NCBI GenBank assembly: GCA_902765735.1 | Contig: CACXBB010000012.1 | Coordinates: 1-58,720 of the forward strand | DNA: 58,720 nt | From: an uncultured Eubacteriales bacterium | GTDB lineage: Bacteria > Bacillota > Clostridia > Christensenellales > Aristaeellaceae | Direction of reading: 5' to 3' | Part shown: positions 24,774-33,789 of the stretch, one piece after another | Numbering within the stretch: the stretch's first letter is position 1 | Layout of the letters: the number at the start of each line of letters is the position of its first letter | Made by a program: the position numbers and the translations under genes | Notes under the pieces: model-generated | What the model was told of the DNA's origin: nothing | Database searches by the model: none | What the model saw: the letters and a program-made list of their open reading frames with translations, nothing else

Positions 24774-27221
24774 ATGACAAAGAGGATTCGGAAACTGCTG
24801 GGATATCTGTTGATCGCATGCCTGCTGCTGTCCGGCGTTTCCGCGCTGGCGGAGACGGGCACGATTGCCTTCACAGTGCCCAAGGACGAGGAGAAGGGCT
24901 TCAAGAATCTCAAGGATATTGAATTTGAGATATACCGCGTCGCAGAGCCCACAGGCGAACACACCTCGTGGGGACCCACGGAGGAGTTTACGATCCTGAA
25001 GGATGACTTTGCCGTGGACAAAAAGGACGCATGGACGACCGAAGAGGTCAACGCCATGATCGGCAAGATCGAGGCGGTGCTCAACGGCAAGACCCCCGTC
25101 ACGCCCTATGTCGAGAACAAGAAGACGGATGAGTCGGGCACCATTGTCTATAAGGACCTTGAAGCCGGCATCTATTACATCAGGAAGAACGCGAACTCTC
25201 GGCCGAAGAAGCTGTCCGTCGCGGGTTCTCTGATCGCCGTGCCCTCTCTGGGCGAGCCGGAGCCCTACAATCTGACCGTGACCGCCAAGCGCGATTACCA
25301 GACGCCCGGGAAGACCGCGATCACGGTCACCAAGGTCTGGGACGATGACGACGACTTCGACGAGCTCCAGCCGCAGTCCATCAAGGTGACGCTGTACAGG
25401 CAGAAGAACGGCGCGAACGAAGAAAAGGTGGAAACCGTCACCATCAATAAGCCGAAGGAGGGGGGCGCGTGGACCTACAAATGGACCGCCCTCGACGCTG
25501 AGGATGAGGATGGGAATACCTATACATACAGGGTCGATGAGGATGCGGTCGACGGTTATACCAAGACCGTAAACGACTATACGATCACCAACAAGCATAC
25601 CCCTGAATACGGCGCTATCCAGGTGAAGAAGACCGTGTACAAGGACGGCCAGCCGGTGCTCTCCGCGCCCGTGGACGGCATTTACAAGTTCTCCATTACC
25701 GGCCCCTCCGAGCATCCCAAGAGCAAGAACTATCTCAACGGCATGACCTTCCAAATCTCCGTTAACGGCACTGATCCGAACGCTACCAACAGCTGGTCCT
25801 ACGATAAGCTGATGCCCGGCACCTACAAGATCAAGGAGATTACCGACGGTCTGCCCAAGGGCATGAAGGCGAAGGAGGGCGTCGAGCGCGAGGTCAAGAT
25901 CACGGCGGGCACGACGCGGGAGAATCCGGTGCAGGTCAGCTTCGTCAACGACCAGACTACCGGCAGCCTGAAGATCGTAAAGAGCGTGACTTATGGCGGA
26001 CAATCCACCACCGGCAAAGAGGTGGACGGCACCTACCATTTCACCGTGGTGGGTCCGAGCTATCCCAACGGAACGGATGTCACGATCAAGATCACCAATG
26101 GCAAGAGCAATTCCGTCCAACTGAACGATCTGATATTCGGACAGTACAAGGTTGTCGAGGACAAGAGCAAGATACCTGAAAAAAATCCCAAAGTGTCCTA
26201 TGCGTCGGGCGACGACGGCAAGGAGAAGGAGCTGACGGTTTCAAATAACGCCAACAATCCGCTGACCTTTGAGTTTGTCAACAACCGTCCCACCCCGCCG
26301 CCGACGACCGCGCCCACGCCGACGCCCGTGCCCACGCCGACGCCCGTACCCACGCCGACGCCTGAAGTGACCCCGACCCCGACGCCGACCCCGACGCCCC
26401 CGCCGGAGGTCAACGTCAGTGGCGCGAAGATCTGGCACGACGATAACAACACCCACGACACCCGCCCGGATTCCATCGTCGTCGCGCTGATGCGAAACGA
26501 CACGGAGATCCAGAGGATCACCGTCAGTGGCAGCAAGAGCGCCGGCCGCTGGAATTATAGCTTCGGCAATCTGCCCAAGCTGGATGCCAACGGCGCATCG
26601 TACGATTACACCGTGAAGGAGATCGATACCCCGGAGGGCTACAAAGATCCCAAGACCGTCGGCAAAACCAGCATCATCAACGAGCTGATTCCCAGTACGC
26701 CCAAGGAGTACACCAGCCTGAGCGGCCGCAAGGATTGGAAGGACGATGACGACACGGAAAAGAAGCGCCCGAATTACATCGTCGTCAACCTGATGCGCAA
26801 CGGCAGAAAGGTCGAGAGCCGCACCGTCACCGCGGCCAACGGCTGGCAGTTCACCTTCCAGAACATCCCGGTGGACGACGGCTACAACAACAAATACACC
26901 TACACCCTGACAGAGGACGCCGTGACCGGCTATTCTGGCCGCGTGGAGGACCTCATCGTGACCAACAGCCTGCGCCCCGCAAAGAAGGAGCTGACGGAGC
27001 TGGGCGTGTACGGCACGCCGCTGGCCGGCTTCAACGAGGAGGAGCTGGAGGACATGATGGAGCTGAGCGATTACGGCACGCCGCTGTGGGGCCGTCCGCT
27101 CAAGACCGGCGACGAGCTGCCGCTGTATCCCATCGTGTTCGGCGGGATCGGCGCGGCTGCGCTGATCGCCCTGATCGTGCTGGTGGTCGTCAACAAGAAG
27201 CGCAAGAACAATACGGTATAA
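24774..27221 (+). CDS. Cna_B-type pilin/surface adhesin with an atypical sorting signal
   Basis: An 815-residue secreted protein, start ATG 24774 after gggggat. Signal peptide is residues 1-27 (cut after SALA). An N-terminal domain is followed by Cna_B/SpaA-like repeats with words AITVTKVWDDDDD, GAIQVKKTVYK, GSLKIVKSVTY, VNVSGAKIWHDD and SLSGRKDWKDDDD. YTVKEIDTPEGY is an E-box of the type that forms intramolecular isopeptide bonds. A Thr-Pro linker lies near residues 505-540. The C-terminus has PLKTG, a hydrophobic helix and KKRKNN, so the sorting motif is PLKTG instead of LPxTG. It is the only pilin candidate in the cluster. I do not see a clear YPK pilin motif. Confidence 0.85.
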   Translation: MTKRIRKLLGYLLIACLLLSGVSALAETGTIAFTVPKDEEKGFKNLKDIEFEIYRVAEPTGEHTSWGPTEEFTILKDDFAVDKKDAWTTEEVNAMIGKIEAVLNGKTPVTPYVENKKTDESGTIVYKDLEAGIYYIRKNANSRPKKLSVAGSLIAVPSLGEPEPYNLTVTAKRDYQTPGKTAITVTKVWDDDDDFDELQPQSIKVTLYRQKNGANEEKVETVTINKPKEGGAWTYKWTALDAEDEDGNTYTYRVDEDAVDGYTKTVNDYTITNKHTPEYGAIQVKKTVYKDGQPVLSAPVDGIYKFSITGPSEHPKSKNYLNGMTFQISVNGTDPNATNSWSYDKLMPGTYKIKEITDGLPKGMKAKEGVEREVKITAGTTRENPVQVSFVNDQTTGSLKIVKSVTYGGQSTTGKEVDGTYHFTVVGPSYPNGTDVTIKITNGKSNSVQLNDLIFGQYKVVEDKSKIPEKNPKVSYASGDDGKEKELTVSNNANNPLTFEFVNNRPTPPPTTAPTPTPVPTPTPVPTPTPEVTPTPTPTPTPPPEVNVSGAKIWHDDNNTHDTRPDSIVVALMRNDTEIQRITVSGSKSAGRWNYSFGNLPKLDANGASYDYTVKEIDTPEGYKDPKTVGKTSIINELIPSTPKEYTSLSGRKDWKDDDDTEKKRPNYIVVNLMRNGRKVESRTVTAANGWQFTFQNIPVDDGYNNKYTYTLTEDAVTGYSGRVEDLIVTNSLRPAKKELTELGVYGTPLAGFNEEELEDMMELSDYGTPLWGRPLKTGDELPLYPIVFGGIGAAALIALIVLVVVNKKRKNNTV

Positions 27222-27234
27222 ACCAACATCCCTG

Positions 27235-27262
27235 TGATGCCGCGTCCTGTGGCGCGGCATCA
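27235..27262 (+). terminator. Hairpin between pilin and srtB
   Basis: Perfect 10-bp stem tgatgccgcg / cgcggcatca with an 8-nt loop and a short tttg tail. It probably weakens read-through, so that pilin is made in excess of srtB, or it stabilises the pilin mRNA 3' end. Confidence 0.65.
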
Positions 27263-27293
27263 TTTGTGAAAACCGCTTTCAAGGATATCAAGT

Positions 27294-28601
27294 ATGAAGA
27301 TTCTCAAGGTGCTGCTGATTCTGATCGCTGTGGCGTGCATCGGCGTGGCGCTGTCCTACCCCATCCGCTACAAGCTGGAGCTGGACAGCAACAACAACGA
27401 GCTGGAGGAGCTGTCCAATATGCGCCGAAAGGTCATGGAGGAGCAGCACATCGGCATGGACGCCGAAGCGCAGACGCCTGAGGCGGCGCCCCCCGAACAG
27501 GCGCAGGCCCCGGAGACGACCGGAGAACCGGCCCCGGAGACCCCCGCACAGACGGAGGCTGCCCAGCCGGAAGCCCCCGCGGCGACGGAGGCGGCGCAGC
27601 CGCAGCCGGAAACGGTGACCCAGCCGCCGGAGATGCCCGCCCAAACGGAGGAAGCCGCACAGCCGGAGGCGCCCGCGGCGACGGAGACGGCGCAGCCGCA
27701 GCCCGACACGGTGACCCAGCCGCCGGAGATGCCCGCGCAGAAGGAAGCCGCACAGCCGGAGGCCGCACAGACGGAGGCGGCGGCACAGCCGCCCGAGAGG
27801 GACGCGGTCACCGCGCCGCCGGTCACGCCGACGCCGGGCATCATGGACCTATTGCTGGACGACGCCTTCATATCGACGCCGACGCCGCGCGCCACCAGCA
27901 CGCCGACGCCGACGCCCGGGCCCAGCCCCTCGCCCACGCCGGACCGCAGCATCCGCAACGGCCCGTCCACCTACAAGGACAAGCAGAAGATCAGGCTGGA
28001 CGAGAACAGCATACTGCCGGAGCTGAAGGACATCTACGCGCTGAACAACGACCTGGTGGGCTGGCTCTACATCGACGACACCAACATCGACTATCCGGTG
28101 GTGCAGTCCGACGATCGCACGTTCTATCTCAGCCACGATTTCTACGGCAGGAGCAACGCCAACGGCCAGATCATACTGGAGGACAAGTGCGACCCCTACA
28201 CCCCCAGCTACAATCTGGTGCTGAGCGGCCACCACATGAACAGCGGCGCGATGTTCGGACGCCTGGGTAAATACAAGGACAAGGCCTACTGGGAGACCCA
28301 CAAGATCGTGGAGTTCGACACGCTGATGGCGCGCAAGCGCTACGTCATATTCGGCGCGTTCTACTCCGCCGACTACAACGAAAACGAAGAGGGCTTCCGT
28401 TACAGCGCGGACATACAGTACAAGATGGACGCCGATATGTGGCTTGATGAGATCAAGGCCAACCAAATCTATGACACCGGCGTGAAGGTCGAGTTCGGGG
28501 ACGAATTCATCACACTGACCACCTGCGACCACTCAAGGCGGCACAACGGGCGCTTTGTGGTGGTGGCGCGGCGCATTCGGGAAGGAGAGAAGATCCTATG
28601 A
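27294..28601 (+). CDS. srtB: Class B sortase with a long Pro/Glu/Gln/Ala-rich stalk
   Basis: A 435-residue protein: helix residues 4-22, a short coiled region with a LEELSNMRRKVMEEQ word, then about 160 residues of low-complexity stalk with two long repeats built from AAQPEAPAATE, AAQPQP and TVTQPPEMPAQ, and a TPTP segment. The SrtB catalytic domain occupies the last 230 residues: LVGWLYIDDTNIDYPVVQ, the catalytic His in LSGHHMNSG, and Cys/Arg in TLTTCDHSRRHNGRFVVVARR. SrtB normally anchors one or few proteins to the wall. The stalk would let the domain reach into the wall. Expressed with the pilin operon. Confidence 0.93.
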   Translation: MKILKVLLILIAVACIGVALSYPIRYKLELDSNNNELEELSNMRRKVMEEQHIGMDAEAQTPEAAPPEQAQAPETTGEPAPETPAQTEAAQPEAPAATEAAQPQPETVTQPPEMPAQTEEAAQPEAPAATETAQPQPDTVTQPPEMPAQKEAAQPEAAQTEAAAQPPERDAVTAPPVTPTPGIMDLLLDDAFISTPTPRATSTPTPTPGPSPSPTPDRSIRNGPSTYKDKQKIRLDENSILPELKDIYALNNDLVGWLYIDDTNIDYPVVQSDDRTFYLSHDFYGRSNANGQIILEDKCDPYTPSYNLVLSGHHMNSGAMFGRLGKYKDKAYWETHKIVEFDTLMARKRYVIFGAFYSADYNENEEGFRYSADIQYKMDADMWLDEIKANQIYDTGVKVEFGDEFITLTTCDHSRRHNGRFVVVARRIREGEKIL

Positions 28602-29731
28602 AGAGACTGATTGCTCTGGTTTTGGCAGGTCTGATGGCGCTTGGCGGCGCATGTCTCGCGGCGGAGTGGCCCCAGGGCCGCAGCGCGGCGCAGCCCTATT
28701 CCCAGCTGCCCGAGGTGAATCTGTCGGAGACGATAGGCTACATCATGCTGTTCCCGCGCGCCAAGCTGCCGGCCTCCCGCTTCTGCAACGTGCTGGCCAT
28801 GTTCCTGCCCCGCGAGGATCTGGAGCTGGGCGAGGGCATGGTGCACCTGTATGAAAAGGTGGAGGGCGAAGAGGAGCCCGTGGAGGTCTGCAGCGTGGAC
28901 TTCACGGACAAGGACAGCGTGCAGATTCGCACCATGAACGAGAGCGAGCTTCGGGATCTCATGTGGGGCGGCGGCTGCGTGGTGGAGATGAAGCTGTCCA
29001 AGAGCCTCGAATTCGGCGGCGAAAACAGCCACAATTACTATGTGCTGATGGATCCCGGCTGCTTCACCGCCCAGGGCGGCAAGCTCGACAGCCTGCAGAT
29101 CTCCGGCGACGAGGCCTGGGTGCCCGTGATCGGCGGCGACTACGGCGTCTCCGGCCTGTACTACATCGACGCCGAGCCGGTCGATCCGGAGGCGGAGGAT
29201 CAGGAGGACGACGAGGACCTGGAGAACCTGCCCGGAATCACGGACGTCGTCGTGGAGCCCGAGGCGGAAGCGGGCGAGGAAGGCGACAAGGAAGCCGGGG
29301 ACGACAAGGAAGCCGGGGACGACAAGGATACCGGGGACAAAAAGGACGAGAAGGACGCCAAGGACGAGAAGGACGCCAAGGACGAGAAGGACGACAAGGA
29401 CGAGAAGGACGACAAGGACGCCGCCGCCAAGGATGCCGGCGAGACCGGCGAGGACGGCGAGGAAGTAACGGAGGAGGAGGGCCCCATCGATCCCTCCCAG
29501 TACGTGATCAAGCCCGACGTCGGCGACAAGGTGTTCTTCGACCTCGTGATCGGCGGCGACGCCGTGCTGGCCGTGCTGTACAGCGACAACGGCTCCGTCG
29601 AGTTCGACGCGATCGAGTACACGCAGTCCGGCCCCGTGCGGGGCACCGTGACCGGCGAGGACGTCCAGTGGGGCGTGGCGTTCTATGACGCTAACGACTA
29701 CATCTTCGACACCCTTGATTTCTCCTATTGA
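28598..29731 (+). CDS. Secreted acidic protein with KDEKDAK repeats, unknown function
   Basis: A 377-residue protein whose ATG overlaps the srtB stop (ATGA), so it is translationally coupled to srtB. Signal peptide residues 1-21 (ends CLA-A). A globular N-terminal domain to about residue 200 has no recognised family. Then comes a highly charged linker with repeats of KEAGDD, KDEKDAK and KDEKDDK, then a short C-terminal domain (VGDKVFFDLVIGGDAVLAVLYSD ... YDANDYIFDTLDFSY). No sorting signal or membrane anchor. Its position suggests a pilus accessory or an SrtB-linked exported protein. Confidence 0.75.
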   Translation: MKRLIALVLAGLMALGGACLAAEWPQGRSAAQPYSQLPEVNLSETIGYIMLFPRAKLPASRFCNVLAMFLPREDLELGEGMVHLYEKVEGEEEPVEVCSVDFTDKDSVQIRTMNESELRDLMWGGGCVVEMKLSKSLEFGGENSHNYYVLMDPGCFTAQGGKLDSLQISGDEAWVPVIGGDYGVSGLYYIDAEPVDPEAEDQEDDEDLENLPGITDVVVEPEAEAGEEGDKEAGDDKEAGDDKDTGDKKDEKDAKDEKDAKDEKDDKDEKDDKDAAAKDAGETGEDGEEVTEEEGPIDPSQYVIKPDVGDKVFFDLVIGGDAVLAVLYSDNGSVEFDAIEYTQSGPVRGTVTGEDVQWGVAFYDANDYIFDTLDFSY

Positions 29732-29750
29732 TACCGGAAATCGCATGACA

Positions 29751-29787
29751 CGCCGTGTCCGAAGGATCGGGCACGGTGGTTTTTTTT
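29751..29787 (+). terminator. Terminator of the sortase-pilin operon
   Basis: Stem cgccgtgtccga / tcgggcacggtg (two wobbles) followed by eight T. Confidence 0.88.
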
Positions 29788-29840
29788 GTGACGGAAGTGT
29801 GATGCAGCCGGTAAAAGAATGGGGCACTTATGTACAAATA

Positions 29841-29869
29841 TGGACAGGTATTTCAAACTGTGTTATAAT
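29841..29869 (+). promoter_or_regulatory. Promoter of the CHAP-protein gene
   Basis: TGGACA at 29841-29846, 17 bp, TATAAT at 29864-29869. Confidence 0.85.
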
Positions 29870-29936
29870 ATGATAGAATTGTGGTATAGATATCTGCGCG
29901 GGCGTTTCGCCCCTGCGGGAAAGGTGGTTTCACGAT

Positions 29937-32777
29937 ATGAGCATTAAGAGAGCGCTGGCTGTGCTGCTTGCCGCGGCGATGCTGACGGTAAACGGCGTGT
30001 GCATCCCCGCGTGGGCGGAGGAACAGCCCCAGGAGGTCATCGAACCCCAGATCGTGGAGGCGGCCCCGGAGGTCCCTGTCCTCGAGCCGGCGCCGCAGTC
30101 CGAGCCGCAACCCGAACCGCAGCCGGAGCCCCAGCCTGCGCCGCAGCCGGAGCCTCAGCCGGAGCCTCAGCCGGAACCGAAGCCCGAGCCTCAGCCGGAA
30201 CCGAAGCCCGAGCCCCAGCCCGAACCGAAGCAGGAGGCCCCGAAGGAAGCGCCCAAGCAGGAGGCGCCCAAGCAGGAGGCGCCCAAGCAGGAGTCCAAAC
30301 AGGAGGCCACCAAGGAGGAGTCCAAGCAGGAGTCCAAACAGGAGGCCACCAAGGAGGAGTCCAAGCAGGAGGCCACCAAGGAGGAATCCAAGCAGGAGGA
30401 GTCCAAGCAGGAGGAATCCAAGGACGAGTCCAAGCAGGAAGCCACCAAAGAGGAAACCGGGGACGAATCCGGGGAGGAAACCGGCGAGAAGGCCCCGCAG
30501 GAAGCACCCGCGTCGGATGAGAAACCCGCGGACGACACCGCCGCGGAGGACGCCCCCGCATCGGAAGGCACCGGGGAAGCCCCCGGGGAGGGCGAATCCA
30601 AGGATCAGTCCCAGGAGAGGGTACATAGCGAGGACGGCGGCGAGGCCGGGACCGAGGCGCCCGCGGACAATCCCACGGAAAACCCCGACGGGACCCCCGC
30701 GGACACCCCTGCCGACACCCCCGCGGACGTCCCCGCCGACGCCCCCACCGACGCGCCCCAGGAGACCGAAGCGCCCACCCCGACGCCCGTGCCGGTGGTG
30801 ACGCCCGAGCCCCTGCCGCCGGAGATCGCCGCGCTGAGCGCGACGAAGTCCACCGTGATGATGGGCGAGTCCGCCGGCTTCAGCTTCACCGTCCACAACG
30901 CCGCCAGGCTCAGGTACACCCTGATGGGTCCCAGCGGCGTGGCGGATTCCGGTTCGCTGTCCTCCGGCGCCGACCACTACGCCTTCAACGCCTCCCTGGA
31001 GGGGCGCTACACCTTTGAGCTGACCGCTACCGGCGATTCCGGCGAGGAGGTCAGCGCGTCCGCCTCGGTCACCTCGATCAACGCCCCGACGCTGAGCCTG
31101 TCCGTGAAGGCCAACACCCCCTGCTGCCACGGCGGCGACTCGGTGGGCTTCACGCTGTCCGTCACCGAGGGGCTGGAGCTGAGCAAGGCCTGCATCGTGG
31201 CCACCCTGGGCGGCAAGAAGTTCTTTGAGACCGATCAGTTCACCCCCAGCCTGACCCTCGACGTGCCCGCCAAGGGCAGGGTCAGCGAGGTGTGCGTGTC
31301 CGCGGCGGTGGTGGACGTGTTCGGCCGCACCGCCGAGAAGAGCGCCACCATCCCCTGCGCCGTGCACGATCCCGAGAGCCAGTCCGAGTGGGAGGCGACC
31401 ATGAAGGGCGTCAAGAAGACCGGCGTCTGGCCGGAGGACCTGATCGCCATCGCCAAATCCCAGATCGGCTACAAGGAGAGCAGCAAGGACTTCGGCGTCA
31501 AGTACGACGGCGGCATCTCCGGCTACACCCGCTATGGCGACTGGGCCGGCATGCCCTACGAGGAATGGTGCGCCATGTTCGCCTGCTTCTGCCTGCACTA
31601 CGCCGGCATCGGGGAGAAGGACTTCCCCTACGCCTCGAACTGCCAGCGCTGGATCAACCAGCTCAAGAAGGTGGGCCTGTACGCGCCGCGCAACAGCTAC
31701 ACCCCCAAGGTGGGCGATCTGGCCTTCTTCGACTGGGAGGGCGACAACGATTCCGACCACGTGGGCATCATATTCGCCCTGGACTATGACGACGAGGGCG
31801 AGGTCAAGGGCGTCAGGACCATCGAGGGCAACAGCAAGGGCGCCGCGGTGTACGACGGCAAGTATTACGGCATCAACGACGGCACCATGATCGGCTTCGG
31901 CCTGGTAAACAAGGCCTATGACCATCAGCTCGAAAAGCTGCCCCGCGACCTGAGCGCCGAGTACGATGGCTACACCGTTGCGGCGCATGTGGAGCCGGAG
32001 GCGAAGATCCCGGTCCACGCCGAGCTGGACGTTCGGGAGATAAAGCCCGGCGACGAAGGCTACGACCGCATGCTCAGCGACTTGCAAAACGCGCTGACCG
32101 GCAGCGCGCTGGCCTACGCGCGCTTTATGAAGATCGGCTTCGTGGACGAGGACGGCACCCGCGTCGAGGCCCAGGCCCCCGTGGCGCTGACCGTCACCTT
32201 CAATGAAAAGCTGACCGGCGGCAAGGACCTGATGACCGGCGTGGCCGGCATGTCCGACTCCGTCGCCCTGAACGGCGCCGCGACCTTCGAAAACAACAAG
32301 CATTCCTGCGCGTTCAGCTTCACCCAGGACGTCACAGAGCCTGTGTGCCTGTACGCCGCGGGCACGCTGGAGTACCGTGAGGGCACGCTCAAGGCCAAGC
32401 AGGGCAAGCAGAGCGCCAGCGTCAGCTACACCGCCGAGGCCATGGTGCCCGACGGCGCGGAGCTGGAGTTCTACGAGATTGAGCCCGATACCGACGCCTA
32501 TGCCGCCTGCCTCGCCATGCTGGGCGAGATCCCCGGCGAAGCGGGCGCGGACGTGCGGTTCTACGCCGTCAACGTGAGCCTGAACGGCGTGCCGGTCCGA
32601 CCCGCCGTGCCCGTCGCCGTGACGCTGGACGGCAACCATAAGGGCTCCGCCGCCGAGCTGGTGCGCGTCAAGGACGGCGCGGAGCTCGTCTGCCAGGCCA
32701 CCCCGCATAAGGGCAGGCTGGTGATCGACTTCAATGCCGACCGCTTCGGCACCTTCGCCGTGGTCTATTCCGACTGA
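29937..32777 (+). CDS. Large secreted CHAP-domain cell-wall hydrolase candidate
   Basis: A 946-residue protein with signal peptide 1-26 (ends AWA). Residues 40-290 are low-complexity: PEPQ repeats, then many KQEATKEES-type repeats, then an ADTPADTP segment. Two Ig-like domains follow (about 300-480). The CHAP/NlpC-type domain (about 495-660) has Cys545 in EEWCAMFACFCLHYAG and His608 in SDHVGIIFALD as the likely catalytic pair. A C-terminal region of about 280 residues, with a repeated beta layout, ends in GTFAVVYSD. Probable function is cleavage of peptidoglycan peptides or amide bonds. It has no sorting signal. The following XRE gene may regulate it. Confidence 0.82.
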   Translation: MSIKRALAVLLAAAMLTVNGVCIPAWAEEQPQEVIEPQIVEAAPEVPVLEPAPQSEPQPEPQPEPQPAPQPEPQPEPQPEPKPEPQPEPKPEPQPEPKQEAPKEAPKQEAPKQEAPKQESKQEATKEESKQESKQEATKEESKQEATKEESKQEESKQEESKDESKQEATKEETGDESGEETGEKAPQEAPASDEKPADDTAAEDAPASEGTGEAPGEGESKDQSQERVHSEDGGEAGTEAPADNPTENPDGTPADTPADTPADVPADAPTDAPQETEAPTPTPVPVVTPEPLPPEIAALSATKSTVMMGESAGFSFTVHNAARLRYTLMGPSGVADSGSLSSGADHYAFNASLEGRYTFELTATGDSGEEVSASASVTSINAPTLSLSVKANTPCCHGGDSVGFTLSVTEGLELSKACIVATLGGKKFFETDQFTPSLTLDVPAKGRVSEVCVSAAVVDVFGRTAEKSATIPCAVHDPESQSEWEATMKGVKKTGVWPEDLIAIAKSQIGYKESSKDFGVKYDGGISGYTRYGDWAGMPYEEWCAMFACFCLHYAGIGEKDFPYASNCQRWINQLKKVGLYAPRNSYTPKVGDLAFFDWEGDNDSDHVGIIFALDYDDEGEVKGVRTIEGNSKGAAVYDGKYYGINDGTMIGFGLVNKAYDHQLEKLPRDLSAEYDGYTVAAHVEPEAKIPVHAELDVREIKPGDEGYDRMLSDLQNALTGSALAYARFMKIGFVDEDGTRVEAQAPVALTVTFNEKLTGGKDLMTGVAGMSDSVALNGAATFENNKHSCAFSFTQDVTEPVCLYAAGTLEYREGTLKAKQGKQSASVSYTAEAMVPDGAELEFYEIEPDTDAYAACLAMLGEIPGEAGADVRFYAVNVSLNGVPVRPAVPVAVTLDGNHKGSAAELVRVKDGAELVCQATPHKGRLVIDFNADRFGTFAVVYSD

Positions 32778-32804
32778 TAATCGCATGACGGAAGGTTGAG
32801 TTCC

Positions 32805-33581
32805 ATGGGTCATTTCGCTGAAAAGCTGATCGAGTGCCGCCGCAATAAGGACATGACCCAGGACGTGCTGGCCGCGGCGATGAACGTGTCCCGGACTACC
32901 GTGTCCTCCTGGGAGCGCGGGCGCACCGAGCCCGATATCGCCTCGCTTCGCCGGTTGTCGCAGCTGCTGGATTACGATTTTTTGCAGGACCAGACGCTGG
33001 ACAGCCCCGAATCCGCGCCGGATATCCCCCGGGAAGCGGATGCGCCGACGCCGGATGACGCGCCCGCCGTCCCTTCTCCGGATGGGACGACGGTCCGCGC
33101 CAAAAAGCGATGGCGCATCGTCGGCGCGGCGCTGCTGGTATGCGCGGCGCTAATCTGCGCGGCGTTTCTCCTCCTGAGGCCCGGGAGGAGCGCTTTCGAT
33201 GCCGAACAGTACCGCAAGGAGACGGCCAACGACCCGGACAGAGCATTCTTGAGCATCGACAGCCGCACGTGGAATGAAAATTCCGGCGGGTCGACCTATT
33301 CGCGCTACAGCTTCACGCTGACCGAGCGCAACGGCAAACCCTTCAATGTGGAGCGCATCGAGGCCAGCGTGGAGGGCATCCGGAACAACAGCGTAAAGAT
33401 GCTCACCCTCACGGCCGAGGACCTGAGGAGCTCTGGTCTGGAGCCGGATATCCCCGCCTACGGCACGCTGTCGATGGACGGCGGCTATCCCAAGGGCGAG
33501 TTTGGCCGCGTCGGCATCGCCGTCTATGGCAAGGACGCCGACGTGACCCCCAACGCATATTACACGCTCATAGAGTTCTGA
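32805..33581 (+). CDS. Membrane-anchored XRE-family regulator
   Basis: A 258-residue protein; ATG 32805 behind ggaaggttgag. An XRE helix-turn-helix spans residues 4-60 (LIECRRNKDMTQDVLAAAMNVSRTTVSSWERGRTEPD). A Pro/Asp-rich linker follows, then one membrane helix near 105-125 preceded by KKRWR, and an extracellular domain of about 130 residues of unknown family (YSFTLTERNGKPFNVERIE). The layout suggests a one-component sensor: DNA-binding inside, ligand-sensing outside. It lies 27 bp after the CHAP gene and before the LRR gene, so it probably senses the wall or surface state and controls surface genes (inference). Confidence 0.82.
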   Translation: MGHFAEKLIECRRNKDMTQDVLAAAMNVSRTTVSSWERGRTEPDIASLRRLSQLLDYDFLQDQTLDSPESAPDIPREADAPTPDDAPAVPSPDGTTVRAKKRWRIVGAALLVCAALICAAFLLLRPGRSAFDAEQYRKETANDPDRAFLSIDSRTWNENSGGSTYSRYSFTLTERNGKPFNVERIEASVEGIRNNSVKMLTLTAEDLRSSGLEPDIPAYGTLSMDGGYPKGEFGRVGIAVYGKDADVTPNAYYTLIEF

Positions 33582-33685
33582 CCCTTTGTTACCCCATCAT
33601 CATACCGCGCTGCGCGGGGACGTCGATTCGGCGTCCCCGCGTCGTTTTTGGCCCGTTTTGAGGCAAAATCCATCAAAAAAAGGCC

Positions 33686-33725
33686 GATGTGACAAAATGT
33701 CGCGCGGATGTGACAAAATGTCGCG
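33686..33725 (+). promoter_or_regulatory. Tandem operator-like sites upstream of the LRR gene
   Basis: The 19-bp sequence gatgtgacaaaatgtcgcg occurs twice (33686-33704 and 33707-33725), exactly 21 bp apart. Each has a central gACAaaaTGTc dyad. A 21-bp spacing puts both on one DNA face. They sit just upstream of and overlap the -35 element. The binding protein is unknown; the nearby XRE protein is one candidate. Confidence 0.65.
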
Positions 33726-33754
33726 TGACTTTTTCGCCCTTCCAATGTTAAAAT
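33725..33754 (+). promoter_or_regulatory. Promoter of the LRR-protein gene
   Basis: GTGACT at 33725-33730, 18 bp, TAAAAT at 33749-33754, 35 bp before the ATG. The -35 abuts the second tandem operator-like site. Confidence 0.6.
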
Positions 33755-33789
33755 AAGGCTTAGACCATAACAAAAGGGAGGAAGAACAC

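Noticed and set aside
29937-32777. LPxTG-anchored surface protein.
   Set aside because: The C-terminus ends GTFAVVYSD with no sorting motif, helix or basic tail.
29853-32813. A 986-codon open frame antisense to the CHAP-protein gene.
   Set aside because: Antisense shadow of repetitive GC-rich coding DNA; no ribosome site and no family.
33686-33725. Short tandem repeat as a minimal CRISPR.
   Set aside because: Only two units 21 bp apart with 2 bp between; its position before a -35 element fits an operator.
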